The position numbers and the translations under genes are program-made. Under the pieces are notes generated by a model. It worked only from the letters and a program-made list of their open reading frames with translations, was not told where the DNA came from and made no database searches. From Candidatus Goldiibacteriota bacterium (GTDB lineage: Bacteria > Oederibacteriota > PGYV01 > DSYL01): DNA of 6,909 nucleotides. This document shows positions 1-6,273 of this stretch, one piece after another. Numbering within the stretch: the stretch's first letter is position 1; each line of letters opens with the position of its first letter. The stretch covers positions 1 to 6,909 of the forward strand of contig JAOAAI010000007.1 in assembly GCA_026418955.1 (NCBI GenBank). Direction: 5' to 3'.

Positions 1-897
1 GCAATTATGTGGAATTCGGTAAATGTAGAAGGTAACATATATGGGATTCCTTATGATTCTTTTTTTACCACTCTTTTTTATAGACGTTCTATATTTGAAA
101 AATGTGGAATAATTAATCCGCCGGAAAATTGGAATGATGTGATAAAATACAGTAAAATTATAAATAGTAAATTAAAAAATGTCTGGGGCATTGCATTACA
201 ACCAGATATGTTTATTTTTATGGATTTCATATGGCAATTTGGTGGAAATTTTTATGAAAATAATGAAATTAGTCTTGATAATCCAACGGTTGCCAAAGTA
301 TTAAAATTTTGGCATGATTTAAAATGGAAACATAAAATAACTCCACCACAGAATATTTTGTATAATTATGATATAGAACAGTTTTTTTCAACTGGTAAGA
401 TAGCAATGATGATAGGTGTTGCAAATAGATTGCCCACAATGGCGCGCAGATATGGGCTTGATTTAAGCGATGTGGAAATAGTTCCACTGCCAGCTGGCCC
501 AGATAAAATAAAAGCATGGCATGCAGGAGGCGATGCTTTCATAATAAATGCATTTATATCAGAAGAGAGAAAAAAGGCATCATGGGAGTATATTCAGTTT
601 ATTTTATCTCCTTTGAATCAATTATGGAAATGGAAGAGGATGAAGGAATTAAAAATGATAATTTTCCCAGGAGACTTTTCATGTGCTACAAATTTAATTA
701 ATATGCCAGAGTTTGAAAAGGTAAAAGGACTACTTGAATATGCACATTCTGAACCAACCTTTTATAAATGGCCAATGATAAAAGAAGATTTTAATAAATA
801 TGTACTTGAAAGAATATTTATAGAAGAGGATATTGATTTTGAAACACTACTTTATGATTTTTCAGTTAGAATAAAAAAGGAGTATTATGGCAGATAA
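1..897 (+). CDS. ABC transporter extracellular solute-binding protein, family 1 (sugar type), 5' partial
   Basis: This is the C-terminal ~298 residues of a periplasmic or lipid-anchored binding protein that captures a sugar or glycerol-phosphate-like solute for the ABC permeases encoded next. The reading frame is open to the left edge, so the first ATG (position 7) is internal. The signal peptide and roughly the first 100-130 residues are missing compared with the usual 400-450. Family hallmarks are visible: an early YGIP segment, then FYRRSIFEKCGI followed by PPENWNDVIKYSKI (the usual 'YNkdlFkkaGl..PPkTWdE' region), and later the AWHAGGDAFII stretch followed by an alpha-helical KASWEYIQFILSP segment, where most members carry 'G..aI...sk..eaAweFikfl'. 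The gene ends with TAA at 895-897, overlapping the next start by 11 bp, so it is co-translated with the permease. The substrate cannot be told from sequence. Family assignment is confident; specificity is not. Confidence 0.9.
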   Translation, partial: AIMWNSVNVEGNIYGIPYDSFFTTLFYRRSIFEKCGIINPPENWNDVIKYSKIINSKLKNVWGIALQPDMFIFMDFIWQFGGNFYENNEISLDNPTVAKVLKFWHDLKWKHKITPPQNILYNYDIEQFFSTGKIAMMIGVANRLPTMARRYGLDLSDVEIVPLPAGPDKIKAWHAGGDAFIINAFISEERKKASWEYIQFILSPLNQLWKWKRMKELKMIIFPGDFSCATNLINMPEFEKVKGLLEYAHSEPTFYKWPMIKEDFNKYVLERIFIEEDIDFETLLYDFSVRIKKEYYGR

Positions 898-2131
898 TAT
901 TTTTAATAAAGTTAGCAGTGAACTGACAGAAACAACAATAACATCGATGCTTGATGAAGAAATTAAAATGCATAAAAAGGAGCCACCAAAACTGCCTATT
1001 ATAAAACTTAAATTACCACCGAAAGAATCTGTAATCAAAATAAAAGAAAAGAAAAAGTCAGAAGAGTCAATTTTTAAAGTTTTACAGGAAACAAAAGTAG
1101 AAGAGCCTCCAAAGCCAGCTGTTCCTTATACTACTTTAATTCAAGAGATGAGAAAATCATGGCGTTTTCGTAGATTTGGTAAGCCATTAAAAACATACGC
1201 TTTAAAAAGGCCTGCTTCACCTTTGCCTGTTTTAAGAAAGGAAGAAATAAGAAAACAAAAGTTTTATAAATTAAAAAAGGAATTTATAGGGATGGAATTG
1301 TTAACACCCGGACTCATAGTTTTTCTTCTATTCAGTTGGATTCCCATAATAAAGACGTTTATTATAAGTATGCAACGGATAACATCCATGCATACGGTCG
1401 AATTTGTTAGATTGGAAAATTTTTTTAAACTTTTTACAGATTTAAAATTTTGGGAAGCGTTTGGCCATTCAATTACACTATCACTTTTGGTTATAGCTTT
1501 TGGAGCATGGATTCCTTTTTTAATTGCTCTTTATATTTATGAGATGAAAAAGGGTTCCGGACTGGTTAAAGTTCTTTATTTTATTCCTTTTTTAACGCCA
1601 GCAGTTCCTGCTTCAATATTATGGAAATGGATTTATAATCAGGGTTTTGGTCTTTTAAATTCTGTTATATCTCTATTCGTACCTGGTAATGTTTATATTG
1701 GCTGGCTTACTGATTCAAAGATTGTATTATTTTCAATTGCAATTGTTTTTGTATGGAAGATTATTGGATGGGCAACGCTTATATATCTTGCAGGTTTACA
1801 GAATATACCCAAGACACTATTTGAAGATGCATCACTAAATGGGGCAACAGTATGGCAGAAAATAAAAGAAATAATACTTCCATCAATGATACCTGTTATT
1901 GTCACAGTTGTTTTTTTACAGCTTATAAGTGGTTTACAGGTTTTTACTGAGGTTTATATAATGACAAATGGCGGTCCTAGTGCTGCATCGGAAGTAATTG
2001 CAACATATATATATAAAAAAGCATTTTTATATATGGATATTGGTTATGCGTCTGCGGTTGCTGTATTTTTCCTATTTATCCTTGTTTTTATAACTTTATT
2101 GAGAATGAATATTAATTTTAAGAGAGGTTAA
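887..2131 (+). CDS. ABC sugar permease, MalF/UgpA type, with a long cytoplasmic N-terminal extension
   Basis: A membrane subunit that forms half of the translocation channel of a carbohydrate-type ABC importer. At 414 residues it is about 120 longer than the usual ~290-300. Residues 1-135 are hydrophilic, rich in Lys, Glu and Pro (KKEPPKLP, KLPPKE, EEPPKPAVP) and then Arg-rich (SWRFRRFGKP), and are probably disordered and cytoplasmic. The permease follows with six predicted helices at about 138-160, 194-217, 227-247, 279-303, 334-355 and 386-406. The ATPase-contacting EAA loop is clear at 311-332 (E313, D314, A315, G319, then ILP at 330-332), and the TNGGP motif lies at 360-364. The start at 887 is supported by AAGGAG at 877-882, four bases upstream, and by the overlap with the binding-protein gene. 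An internal ATG at 1292 would remove the extension but would start right at helix 1, so I prefer 887. I do not recognise the extension. Confidence 0.93.
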   Translation: MADNIFNKVSSELTETTITSMLDEEIKMHKKEPPKLPIIKLKLPPKESVIKIKEKKKSEESIFKVLQETKVEEPPKPAVPYTTLIQEMRKSWRFRRFGKPLKTYALKRPASPLPVLRKEEIRKQKFYKLKKEFIGMELLTPGLIVFLLFSWIPIIKTFIISMQRITSMHTVEFVRLENFFKLFTDLKFWEAFGHSITLSLLVIAFGAWIPFLIALYIYEMKKGSGLVKVLYFIPFLTPAVPASILWKWIYNQGFGLLNSVISLFVPGNVYIGWLTDSKIVLFSIAIVFVWKIIGWATLIYLAGLQNIPKTLFEDASLNGATVWQKIKEIILPSMIPVIVTVVFLQLISGLQVFTEVYIMTNGGPSAASEVIATYIYKKAFLYMDIGYASAVAVFFLFILVFITLLRMNINFKRG

Positions 2132-2134
2132 TAA

Positions 2135-3043
2135 ATGGCAAAAAAGAGTTCATCAGATGAGGTACGTTATCTTTTTCCATTTTATGAAATGAAACAATCC
2201 AGAGTCAGGATAATTTATAATATATGGGGAGTTTTTGTATATAGTTTTGCGATTTTGATATCTATTCCTTTTGTATGGATGTTAATTACAGCAATGTTAC
2301 CTATTAATTATATTTTTTCACCATTGGATGAAGTGATAAAAAATTTTAAATTAAATTTTGAATATTTCAAAAAGGCTTGGGAGATAGTGCCATTTTCTCT
2401 TTATTTTTTTAATAGTTTTTTTGTATCTATATTGGTTGTTTTTGTTCAAATAATTATAAGTTCAATGGCAGCATATTCTTTATCTAAATTAAAACCATCT
2501 ATTTATCATATTGTTCTTATACTTTTTCTTTCAACTGTTTTGATTCCATTTGAAACAATAGCTATACCGCTTTATTTGACACTTAAAGATTTTTCATTAC
2601 CAGGTATTTTCAGCATAAATTTAATAAATACATACTGGGCTTTGATTTTGCCACCAATTGCCAATGCGGTAAATATTTTTATTTTTAAAAGTTTTTTTGA
2701 CAAGTTGCCTAATGATTTTTTGGAATCAGCTAGAGTTGATGGCTGTTCTGAGATAAGAATATTTTATAATATTGTTCTTCCTATTTCTAAACCAATAATT
2801 GTTGTTCTTTCAATCATAAATTTTGTAAATATTTGGAACTCTTTTTTCTGGCCTTTAATTGTAACAAATGATCCTCAGATATTCACACTAATGCTTGGTA
2901 TTTATAAAATTATAGAGGATGGTCAACCATGGAATATTGTTATGTCTGCTGTTACAATTTCAATGATACCAAATATTATATTATTTATTGTTTTTCAGAG
3001 ACAGATAATGAAAGGCATCGTTTTTACAACACTACAAGAATAA
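2135..3043 (+). CDS. ABC sugar permease, MalG/UgpE type
   Basis: The second membrane subunit of the same importer, pairing with the upstream MalF-like protein. Its 302 residues are close to the family norm of 270-300. Six hydrophobic segments are visible, at about 27-54, 88-116, 122-148, 166-187, 220-240 and 271-291. The EAA loop is at 191-216: E197, A199, D202 and G203, then VLP ending at P216. The C-terminus FQRQIMKGI corresponds to the family's 'FqryfvkGl' ending. The start lies 3 bp after the upstream stop with a weaker AGAGAGG ribosome site at 2121-2127, typical of a translationally coupled subunit pair. The N-terminal ~27 residues are cytoplasmic and unremarkable. No ATP-binding subunit follows, so the pair probably uses an ATPase encoded upstream of the window or one shared with other importers, as known for MsmX-type ATPases. 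Substrate unknown. Confidence 0.94.
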   Translation: MAKKSSSDEVRYLFPFYEMKQSRVRIIYNIWGVFVYSFAILISIPFVWMLITAMLPINYIFSPLDEVIKNFKLNFEYFKKAWEIVPFSLYFFNSFFVSILVVFVQIIISSMAAYSLSKLKPSIYHIVLILFLSTVLIPFETIAIPLYLTLKDFSLPGIFSINLINTYWALILPPIANAVNIFIFKSFFDKLPNDFLESARVDGCSEIRIFYNIVLPISKPIIVVLSIINFVNIWNSFFWPLIVTNDPQIFTLMLGIYKIIEDGQPWNIVMSAVTISMIPNIILFIVFQRQIMKGIVFTTLQE

Positions 3044-3051
3044 GATTTTAT

Positions 3052-3056
3052 GGAGG
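3052..3056 (+). promoter_or_regulatory. Ribosome binding site deciding the start of the small membrane protein
   Basis: GGAGG sits five bases before the ATG at 3062. An in-frame ATG at 3050 overlaps the site itself and has no upstream purine stretch, so translation should begin at 3062. Confidence 0.75.
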
Positions 3057-3061
3057 TTTTT

Positions 3062-3247
3062 ATGACAAAAAAATTAAAAAAGGGTAAAGAAAAAAATTAC
3101 GAAAAAAAACTTGATATGGCTGAACATGATTACAAATTGAAAATGCTGGGTATATCAAACAGAATTACTAAATTTATTATTAGAACTTTATTGTTACTAA
3201 TACCGATTATTATTTTATTAATATGGCTGGTAAAAACAATAAAATAA
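3062..3247 (+). CDS. Small Lys-rich protein with one C-terminal membrane helix
   Basis: A 61-residue protein I cannot assign to a family. Residues 1-36 are highly charged (starting MTKKLKKGKEKNYEKK) and probably helical and cytoplasmic. Residues ~37-57 form a single very hydrophobic helix (Leu/Ile-rich), and the protein ends with VKTIK. The positive inside rule and the C-terminal position suggest a tail-anchored inner-membrane protein with its N-terminus in the cytoplasm. It is real rather than chance: it has a strong GGAGG site, starts 18 bp after the MalG-like gene, and fits between two tightly linked genes. Its 3' end overlaps the start of the HD-domain gene by 25 bp. Position suggests an accessory of the ABC permease pair or a membrane partner of the HD protein, but nothing in the sequence proves either. 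Confidence 0.7.
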   Translation: MTKKLKKGKEKNYEKKLDMAEHDYKLKMLGISNRITKFIIRTLLLLIPIIILLIWLVKTIK

Positions 3248-3822
3248 ATAGAATTAATATAAATGAATTTATTGATTACGCAATAATTGCCAGATTAAAA
3301 AAAATAATCAATAAAAAAAGATTTTTACATTCTTTAAGTGTTGCAAAAATTTCTATTTTACTTGCAGAAAAATTTAAAGTTAATTTAAAAAAAGCAGCAA
3401 TTGCAGGTTTGCTTCATGATTGTGCAAAAACGATGCCTCATAATCTGGCAAAAAAATATTTAAAAATATTGAAAGCAGATGATTTGAAAAAAGAAAATTC
3501 AGCAATATGGCTTCCATATATAGGATATCTGTATGCAAACGATATTTTTAAAATAAAAAATAAAGAGATATTAAATGCTATAAAATATCATACTGTTGGT
3601 CATAAAAAAATGCAAAAATTGGCAAAAATAATATATGTTGCAGATTATTTTGCTCATGATAGAAAATTTATTTCAAATAAAATACTTGTTAATTTTTTAA
3701 AAAAGAATATATCTCTTGATAAGTTAGTCTTGTTTGTTTTAAAAGAAAAAATATATTATTTATTAAGAAAACAACGTAAAATTCATATAGAAGCAATTAA
3801 ATTATATAACAGTTTATTATAA
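3223..3822 (+). CDS. HD-domain hydrolase, YqeK-like (putative symmetrical Ap4A hydrolase)
   Basis: A 199-residue soluble HD-superfamily protein resembling YqeK, the bacterial enzyme that cleaves diadenosine tetraphosphate into two ADP. Visible family motifs are RFLHS (H36), the HD pair in GLLHDCAKT (H65, D66, K69), the AIKYHTVGH segment (H123, H127), and the IIYVADY segment with D141. Length matches the family (about 185-200). Two departures stand out. The 'WH' histidine that I expect between the HD pair and the YHT motif is Leu97 (IWLPYIG), and the usual 'ADYIEP.R' reads ADYFAHDR. The enzyme may therefore bind metal differently or be altered in activity. The only ATG for a full-length domain is 3223, inside the preceding gene and without a good Shine-Dalgarno sequence, so expression probably depends on coupling to that gene. 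yqeK often lies next to nadD and rsfS; neither is here. Confidence 0.82.
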   Translation: MAGKNNKINRININEFIDYAIIARLKKIINKKRFLHSLSVAKISILLAEKFKVNLKKAAIAGLLHDCAKTMPHNLAKKYLKILKADDLKKENSAIWLPYIGYLYANDIFKIKNKEILNAIKYHTVGHKKMQKLAKIIYVADYFAHDRKFISNKILVNFLKKNISLDKLVLFVLKEKIYYLLRKQRKIHIEAIKLYNSLL

Positions 3823-3895
3823 AACAATAAAATTAAGGGAACAATAAATTTTTAATTGCGAAACATATTTTTTGTATAATAAAATTAAAAATTAA

Positions 3896-3919
3896 AAATT
3901 TTACAAAAAATTTGACAAA
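3896..3919 (+). repeat. Imperfect 12-bp tandem repeat overlapping the -35 box
   Basis: Two adjacent 12-bp units, AAATTTTACAAA (3896-3907) and AAATTTGACAAA (3908-3919), differ at one base. The second unit contains the -35 hexamer of the promoter for the regulator gene, so the repeat is placed where a repressor would act. The base composition is simple, so chance is possible. Confidence 0.5.
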
Positions 3920-3940
3920 ATTTAATTTATAGTATATAAT
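3912..3940 (+). promoter_or_regulatory. Consensus sigma70-type promoter for the wHTH gene
   Basis: A perfect TTGACA at 3912-3917 and a perfect TATAAT at 3935-3940 are separated by exactly 17 bp. The predicted transcript start is near 3946-3948, giving a leader of about 25 nt that contains the AAGGTG ribosome site (3961-3966) five bases before the ATG at 3972. This marks a new transcription unit after the ABC operon. Confidence 0.85.
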
Positions 3941-3971
3941 TAAATTAGAAAATGAAAAAGAAGGTGATATA

Positions 3972-4331
3972 ATGACACCTATAAATCCAGAAGAGATAAA
4001 TACAATAAAAGAGTTGCTAGCAACAAATGAAGCCCTTGGTATAATATGTTATTCAAAACATCATCTTCAAGGAAGAATAAACTGCACAAAATTATCTGAA
4101 TTGTTAAAAATTCCAATAAATAAATTAAAAGAATTATGTACAAAACTTGAAGAAAAAAAAGTATTAAAGATGTATAAAGTTGGTCTTGATATTGAGATAG
4201 AATTACTTGATAAAGAGGACAATGAATTAAAGAAAATTTTAGACGAAATTATATGGAATAATAAAGAAGAATATGGGAAAATATATAAAAAACTTGTTAC
4301 ATCTGAACTTCTTGATTTTATGAAAGAATAA
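3972..4331 (+). CDS. Putative winged helix-turn-helix transcriptional regulator
   Basis: A 119-residue soluble protein with no family I can name firmly. Residues ~38-66 (NCTKLSELLKIP, then a LKELCTKLEEKKVL recognition-helix-like stretch) fit the helix-turn-helix layout of small winged-helix regulators of the Rrf2, MarR or ArsR kinds. Residues 66-78 could be the wing, and 82-119 a charged dimerisation helix. Three cysteines (C26, C38, C56) and the H30-H31 pair are in or beside this region, but their spacing does not match a metal or Fe-S motif that I know. The gene has its own consensus promoter and a good ribosome site. It ends 99 bp before the lipoprotein-TatT operon, which makes that operon and itself plausible targets. 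A non-regulatory role cannot be excluded. Confidence 0.55.
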   Translation: MTPINPEEINTIKELLATNEALGIICYSKHHLQGRINCTKLSELLKIPINKLKELCTKLEEKKVLKMYKVGLDIEIELLDKEDNELKKILDEIIWNNKEEYGKIYKKLVTSELLDFMKE

Positions 4332-4365
4332 ATAATTTGAATCTTTAAATCTTCGGATTAAAAAA

Positions 4366-4394
4366 TTGACATCATTTTTTTTCTGTGATAATCT
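4366..4394 (+). promoter_or_regulatory. Probable promoter of the lipoprotein-tatT operon
   Basis: A perfect TTGACA lies at 4366-4371. The best -10 is uncertain: GATAAT at 4387-4392 is closer to consensus but only 15 bp away, while TAATCT at 4389-4394 is at 17 bp. A second TATAAT at 4402-4407 lacks a good -35. The ribosome site AAGGAT (4420-4425) precedes the ATG at 4431. Confidence 0.55.
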
Positions 4395-4430
4395 TATTAA
4401 ATATAATTCAATAACAAAAAAGGATAAGAT

Positions 4431-5351
4431 ATGAAAAGAGTTTTTTTTATTTTAATTATTTTATTTTTTTTATTAAATTGTAGCACAAAACAAGTAGTTA
4501 AAGAAAATAAAACTACAAATATATCACAAAATAATATTGATGTAGTTCAGAATACCATTACTGTAAGTGCCGTAGATATATCAAAAGAGACATTAAAACA
4601 GAACGATTATGATAATATAACTCCTGTTCCTACACATACTCAGGAGTCAATTACTATAACAGCTAAAGTTTTAATTGGACCCAAGCAAAAAGATAAACAA
4701 AAAGATAAAATAGAAATAGAATCACAAAGATTTTTTCCAGCTTCAATTGGAAATAAATGGTTTTATCAAGGATACTGGAAAAATGATAAAGATAAAAAAA
4801 TAGTAAAAGTAAAGGCAGAGATTTTAAATATAGAAAAGAGAGATGGTAAAGAATATTTTTATTATTATGCACCTAAGGTTGGTATAAGATATTTGAATAG
4901 AAAAGATGAGAAGGGTGTTTATATGCGTGTGATTAAATTTCCTTTTCCGATATTTAGTTTTGCACTTATTGAAGTTGATATTGTGCCGGAAATGCTTGTT
5001 ATAAAATTTCCATTAAAAGTTGGTGAAAAATGGACTCAGAAAGCAAAAGCCAGTACCACTCTTTTTGGTTTTTGGAAAATTGAAAGAGACATACAATCGG
5101 ATTTTGAAGTTGTGGAAAAAGTTAAAATAAATACTGGGGTTGGTGAAATAGAAGCATATCATATCAGAGCTAATGTTGATAACAGTTATGAAAAAACAGT
5201 AGAAAATTATTGGTATGGTAAGGATATTGGCTATTCTGTCAGTGATACCACTTCATATTTTGTTAAAGTTCATGGATATATAATAAAAGATGAGAAAACC
5301 GGTGAGATAAGAAAAGTGATTCCACCTGAGGGGACTAAAGAATATGAATAA
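4431..5351 (+). CDS. Uncharacterised lipoprotein encoded upstream of and overlapping tatT
   Basis: A 306-residue predicted lipoprotein. The signal is MKR, then a very hydrophobic stretch ending LLNC, with Cys17 as the lipidation site. Asn before the Cys is unusual for the enterobacterial lipobox but tolerated in relaxed, spirochaete-like ones. Residues ~18-100 form a polar Asn/Thr/Lys-rich tether with the repeated QKDK at 86-93. Residues ~101-290 look like a beta-rich periplasmic domain: FFPASIGNKWFYQG, later LKVGEKWTQ, then TGVGEIEAYHI and YWYGKDIGYS. This order (G.kW.Y; G..W; aG.f.a..i; yYw..giG) recalls the broad group of secreted 'plG.~W~Y' beta proteins of unknown function (DUF3108/TapB-like), a tentative likeness. 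The stop overlaps the TatT start by 8 bp, so the two proteins are probably made together and meet in the periplasm, suggesting an accessory role in TRAP uptake. No enzymatic motif is evident. Confidence 0.8.
   Translation: MKRVFFILIILFFLLNCSTKQVVKENKTTNISQNNIDVVQNTITVSAVDISKETLKQNDYDNITPVPTHTQESITITAKVLIGPKQKDKQKDKIEIESQRFFPASIGNKWFYQGYWKNDKDKKIVKVKAEILNIEKRDGKEYFYYYAPKVGIRYLNRKDEKGVYMRVIKFPFPIFSFALIEVDIVPEMLVIKFPLKVGEKWTQKAKASTTLFGFWKIERDIQSDFEVVEKVKINTGVGEIEAYHIRANVDNSYEKTVENYWYGKDIGYSVSDTTSYFVKVHGYIIKDEKTGEIRKVIPPEGTKEYE
4686..4709 (+). repeat. Perfect 12-bp tandem duplication inside the lipoprotein tether
   Basis: CAAAAAGATAAA occurs twice back to back (4686-4697 and 4698-4709), encoding QKDK-QKDK in frame at residues 86-93. 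It lies in the flexible linker, where length changes by slippage would be tolerated. Confidence 0.85.
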
Positions 5352-6240
5352 AATTATTAAAATTTTAATAAAATTTATTATGATAATTTTTTTATTTACT
5401 TCATGTTCTATAAAGAGAATTACAATTGATTCAACAGGGCTTTTTATGGATGATATTTCAGATTCTTTTTTTGAAGAAGGAGACATTGATTTTGCCGAAC
5501 AGGCTATACCTGCAAATCTTAAATTACTGGATGGTTTGATAAAAGGTTCTTCTTATGAAAATGATGGACTTTTATTGAAAGGGTGTAAAATGTTTGGTAT
5601 GTATGCAATGGGTTTTTTAGAAGACACAAGTACTGATAAAAAAATTGAAAAGAAAAATTTAAAAAGGGCTTCTGCTTTTTATGAAAAAGCGAAAGATTAT
5701 GGTCTTTTAATTTTTAAAAAAAAGGCAGATTTTAAAGCCGCTTTAGAAGGAACAATTGATGATTTTATTAAAATAATGCCAGCTTTTAATGAAAATGATG
5801 TTGAACTTTTATTTTGGACAGCTTTTGCTTGGGGTTCATATATTAATTTAAACAGAACTTCTCCTTATGCTATAGCTGACTTGCCTAAAGTAAAAATTAT
5901 GATGGAGCGTGTTATAGAATTAAATGATAAATATTTTTATGGTTTGCCGCATTTATTTATGATTGTTTATTATTCTATGCCCAAGATGTTTGGTGGTAAT
6001 CTAGAAAAAGCAAAAGAAGAATATGATAAAATAACTAAAATTTCAGATAATAAATTTATACTTGCTGATTTTTTTATGGCAAAATATTATGCAGTCCAAG
6101 CACAGGATAAGGAATTATTTATAAAATTATTGGATAAAGTGGAAAATACCCCTGATGATATTATAAAAGAAAAACTATTTACTCAGGTTGCAAAAAAGAA
6201 AGCAGCTGTATTAAGAGAGAAAACAAAGGAATTGTTTTAG
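5344..6240 (+). CDS. tatT: TRAP transporter TatT component, lipoprotein
   Basis: A 298-residue periplasmic lipoprotein of the TRAP T-component family, typified by Treponema pallidum Tp0956. In that family, alpha-helical TPR-like repeats form a trimer with pores, to which the solute-binding P component docks. Here the signal ends LFTSC with Cys21 lipidated, followed by an all-helical protein. Diagnostic stretches are FYEKAKDYG (112-120), LLFWTAFAWGSYINLNR (155-171), VIELNDKYFYGLPHLFM (190-206), MFGGNLEKAKEEYDK (215-229) and ADFFMAKYYAVQAQDKELF (241-259), which match the family's 'W..~g~~i~l~...' and 'GGd.e.A...f.kA' pattern. Length is typical. The start overlaps the preceding lipoprotein stop by 8 bp, with GAGGGG at 5328-5333, rather far (10 bases) from the ATG, consistent with translational coupling. 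The DctP-like gene downstream supports the assignment. Confidence 0.92.
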   Translation: MNKIIKILIKFIMIIFLFTSCSIKRITIDSTGLFMDDISDSFFEEGDIDFAEQAIPANLKLLDGLIKGSSYENDGLLLKGCKMFGMYAMGFLEDTSTDKKIEKKNLKRASAFYEKAKDYGLLIFKKKADFKAALEGTIDDFIKIMPAFNENDVELLFWTAFAWGSYINLNRTSPYAIADLPKVKIMMERVIELNDKYFYGLPHLFMIVYYSMPKMFGGNLEKAKEEYDKITKISDNKFILADFFMAKYYAVQAQDKELFIKLLDKVENTPDDIIKEKLFTQVAKKKAAVLREKTKELF

Positions 6241-6273
6241 TTTGACAACAAAAATTATATTTATTTTGTCAAA
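6241..6273 (+). repeat. Inverted repeat between tatT and the DctP gene
   Basis: TTTGACAA at 6241-6248 is matched by TTGTCAAA at 6266-6273, a perfect 8-bp inverted repeat around a 17-base AT-only centre apart from one C. It begins on the first base after the tatT stop. No T-run follows, so it is a poor intrinsic terminator, and neither TTGACA has a -10 at 16-18 bp, so it is a poor promoter. An operator or an mRNA processing hairpin is more likely. The rest of the gap up to 6393 holds only AT-rich sequence with no convincing promoter. Confidence 0.6.

Noticed and set aside
516..701. Alternative + strand frame of 61 codons within the binding-protein gene
   Set aside because: It overlaps a gene with clear family motifs and has no recognisable protein features.
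1292..2131. Internal ATG that would give a standard-length MalF permease
   Set aside because: It would start right at the first membrane helix. The upstream start has a strong ribosome site and overlaps the preceding gene in the usual operon manner.
3050..3061. Earlier ATG for the small membrane protein
   Set aside because: It lies on top of the GGAGG site and lacks its own ribosome site; 3062 is better.
3856..3880. Second promoter candidate, TTGCGA with TATAAT at 3875-3880
   Set aside because: The spacer is only 13 bp, and a perfect promoter lies 60 bp downstream.
3846..3901. 12-bp inverted repeat (3846-3857 with 3890-3901) after the YqeK-like gene, possible terminator
   Set aside because: Both arms are purely A/T in a very AT-rich gap, there is no G/C in the stem, and no T-run follows. 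It is not distinguishable from chance.
4348..4359. AATC-TTCG-GATT hairpin after the wHTH gene
   Set aside because: It has a stable UUCG-type loop but only a 4-bp stem, and is followed by A residues rather than T. The T-run at 4375-4382 is too far away for an intrinsic terminator.
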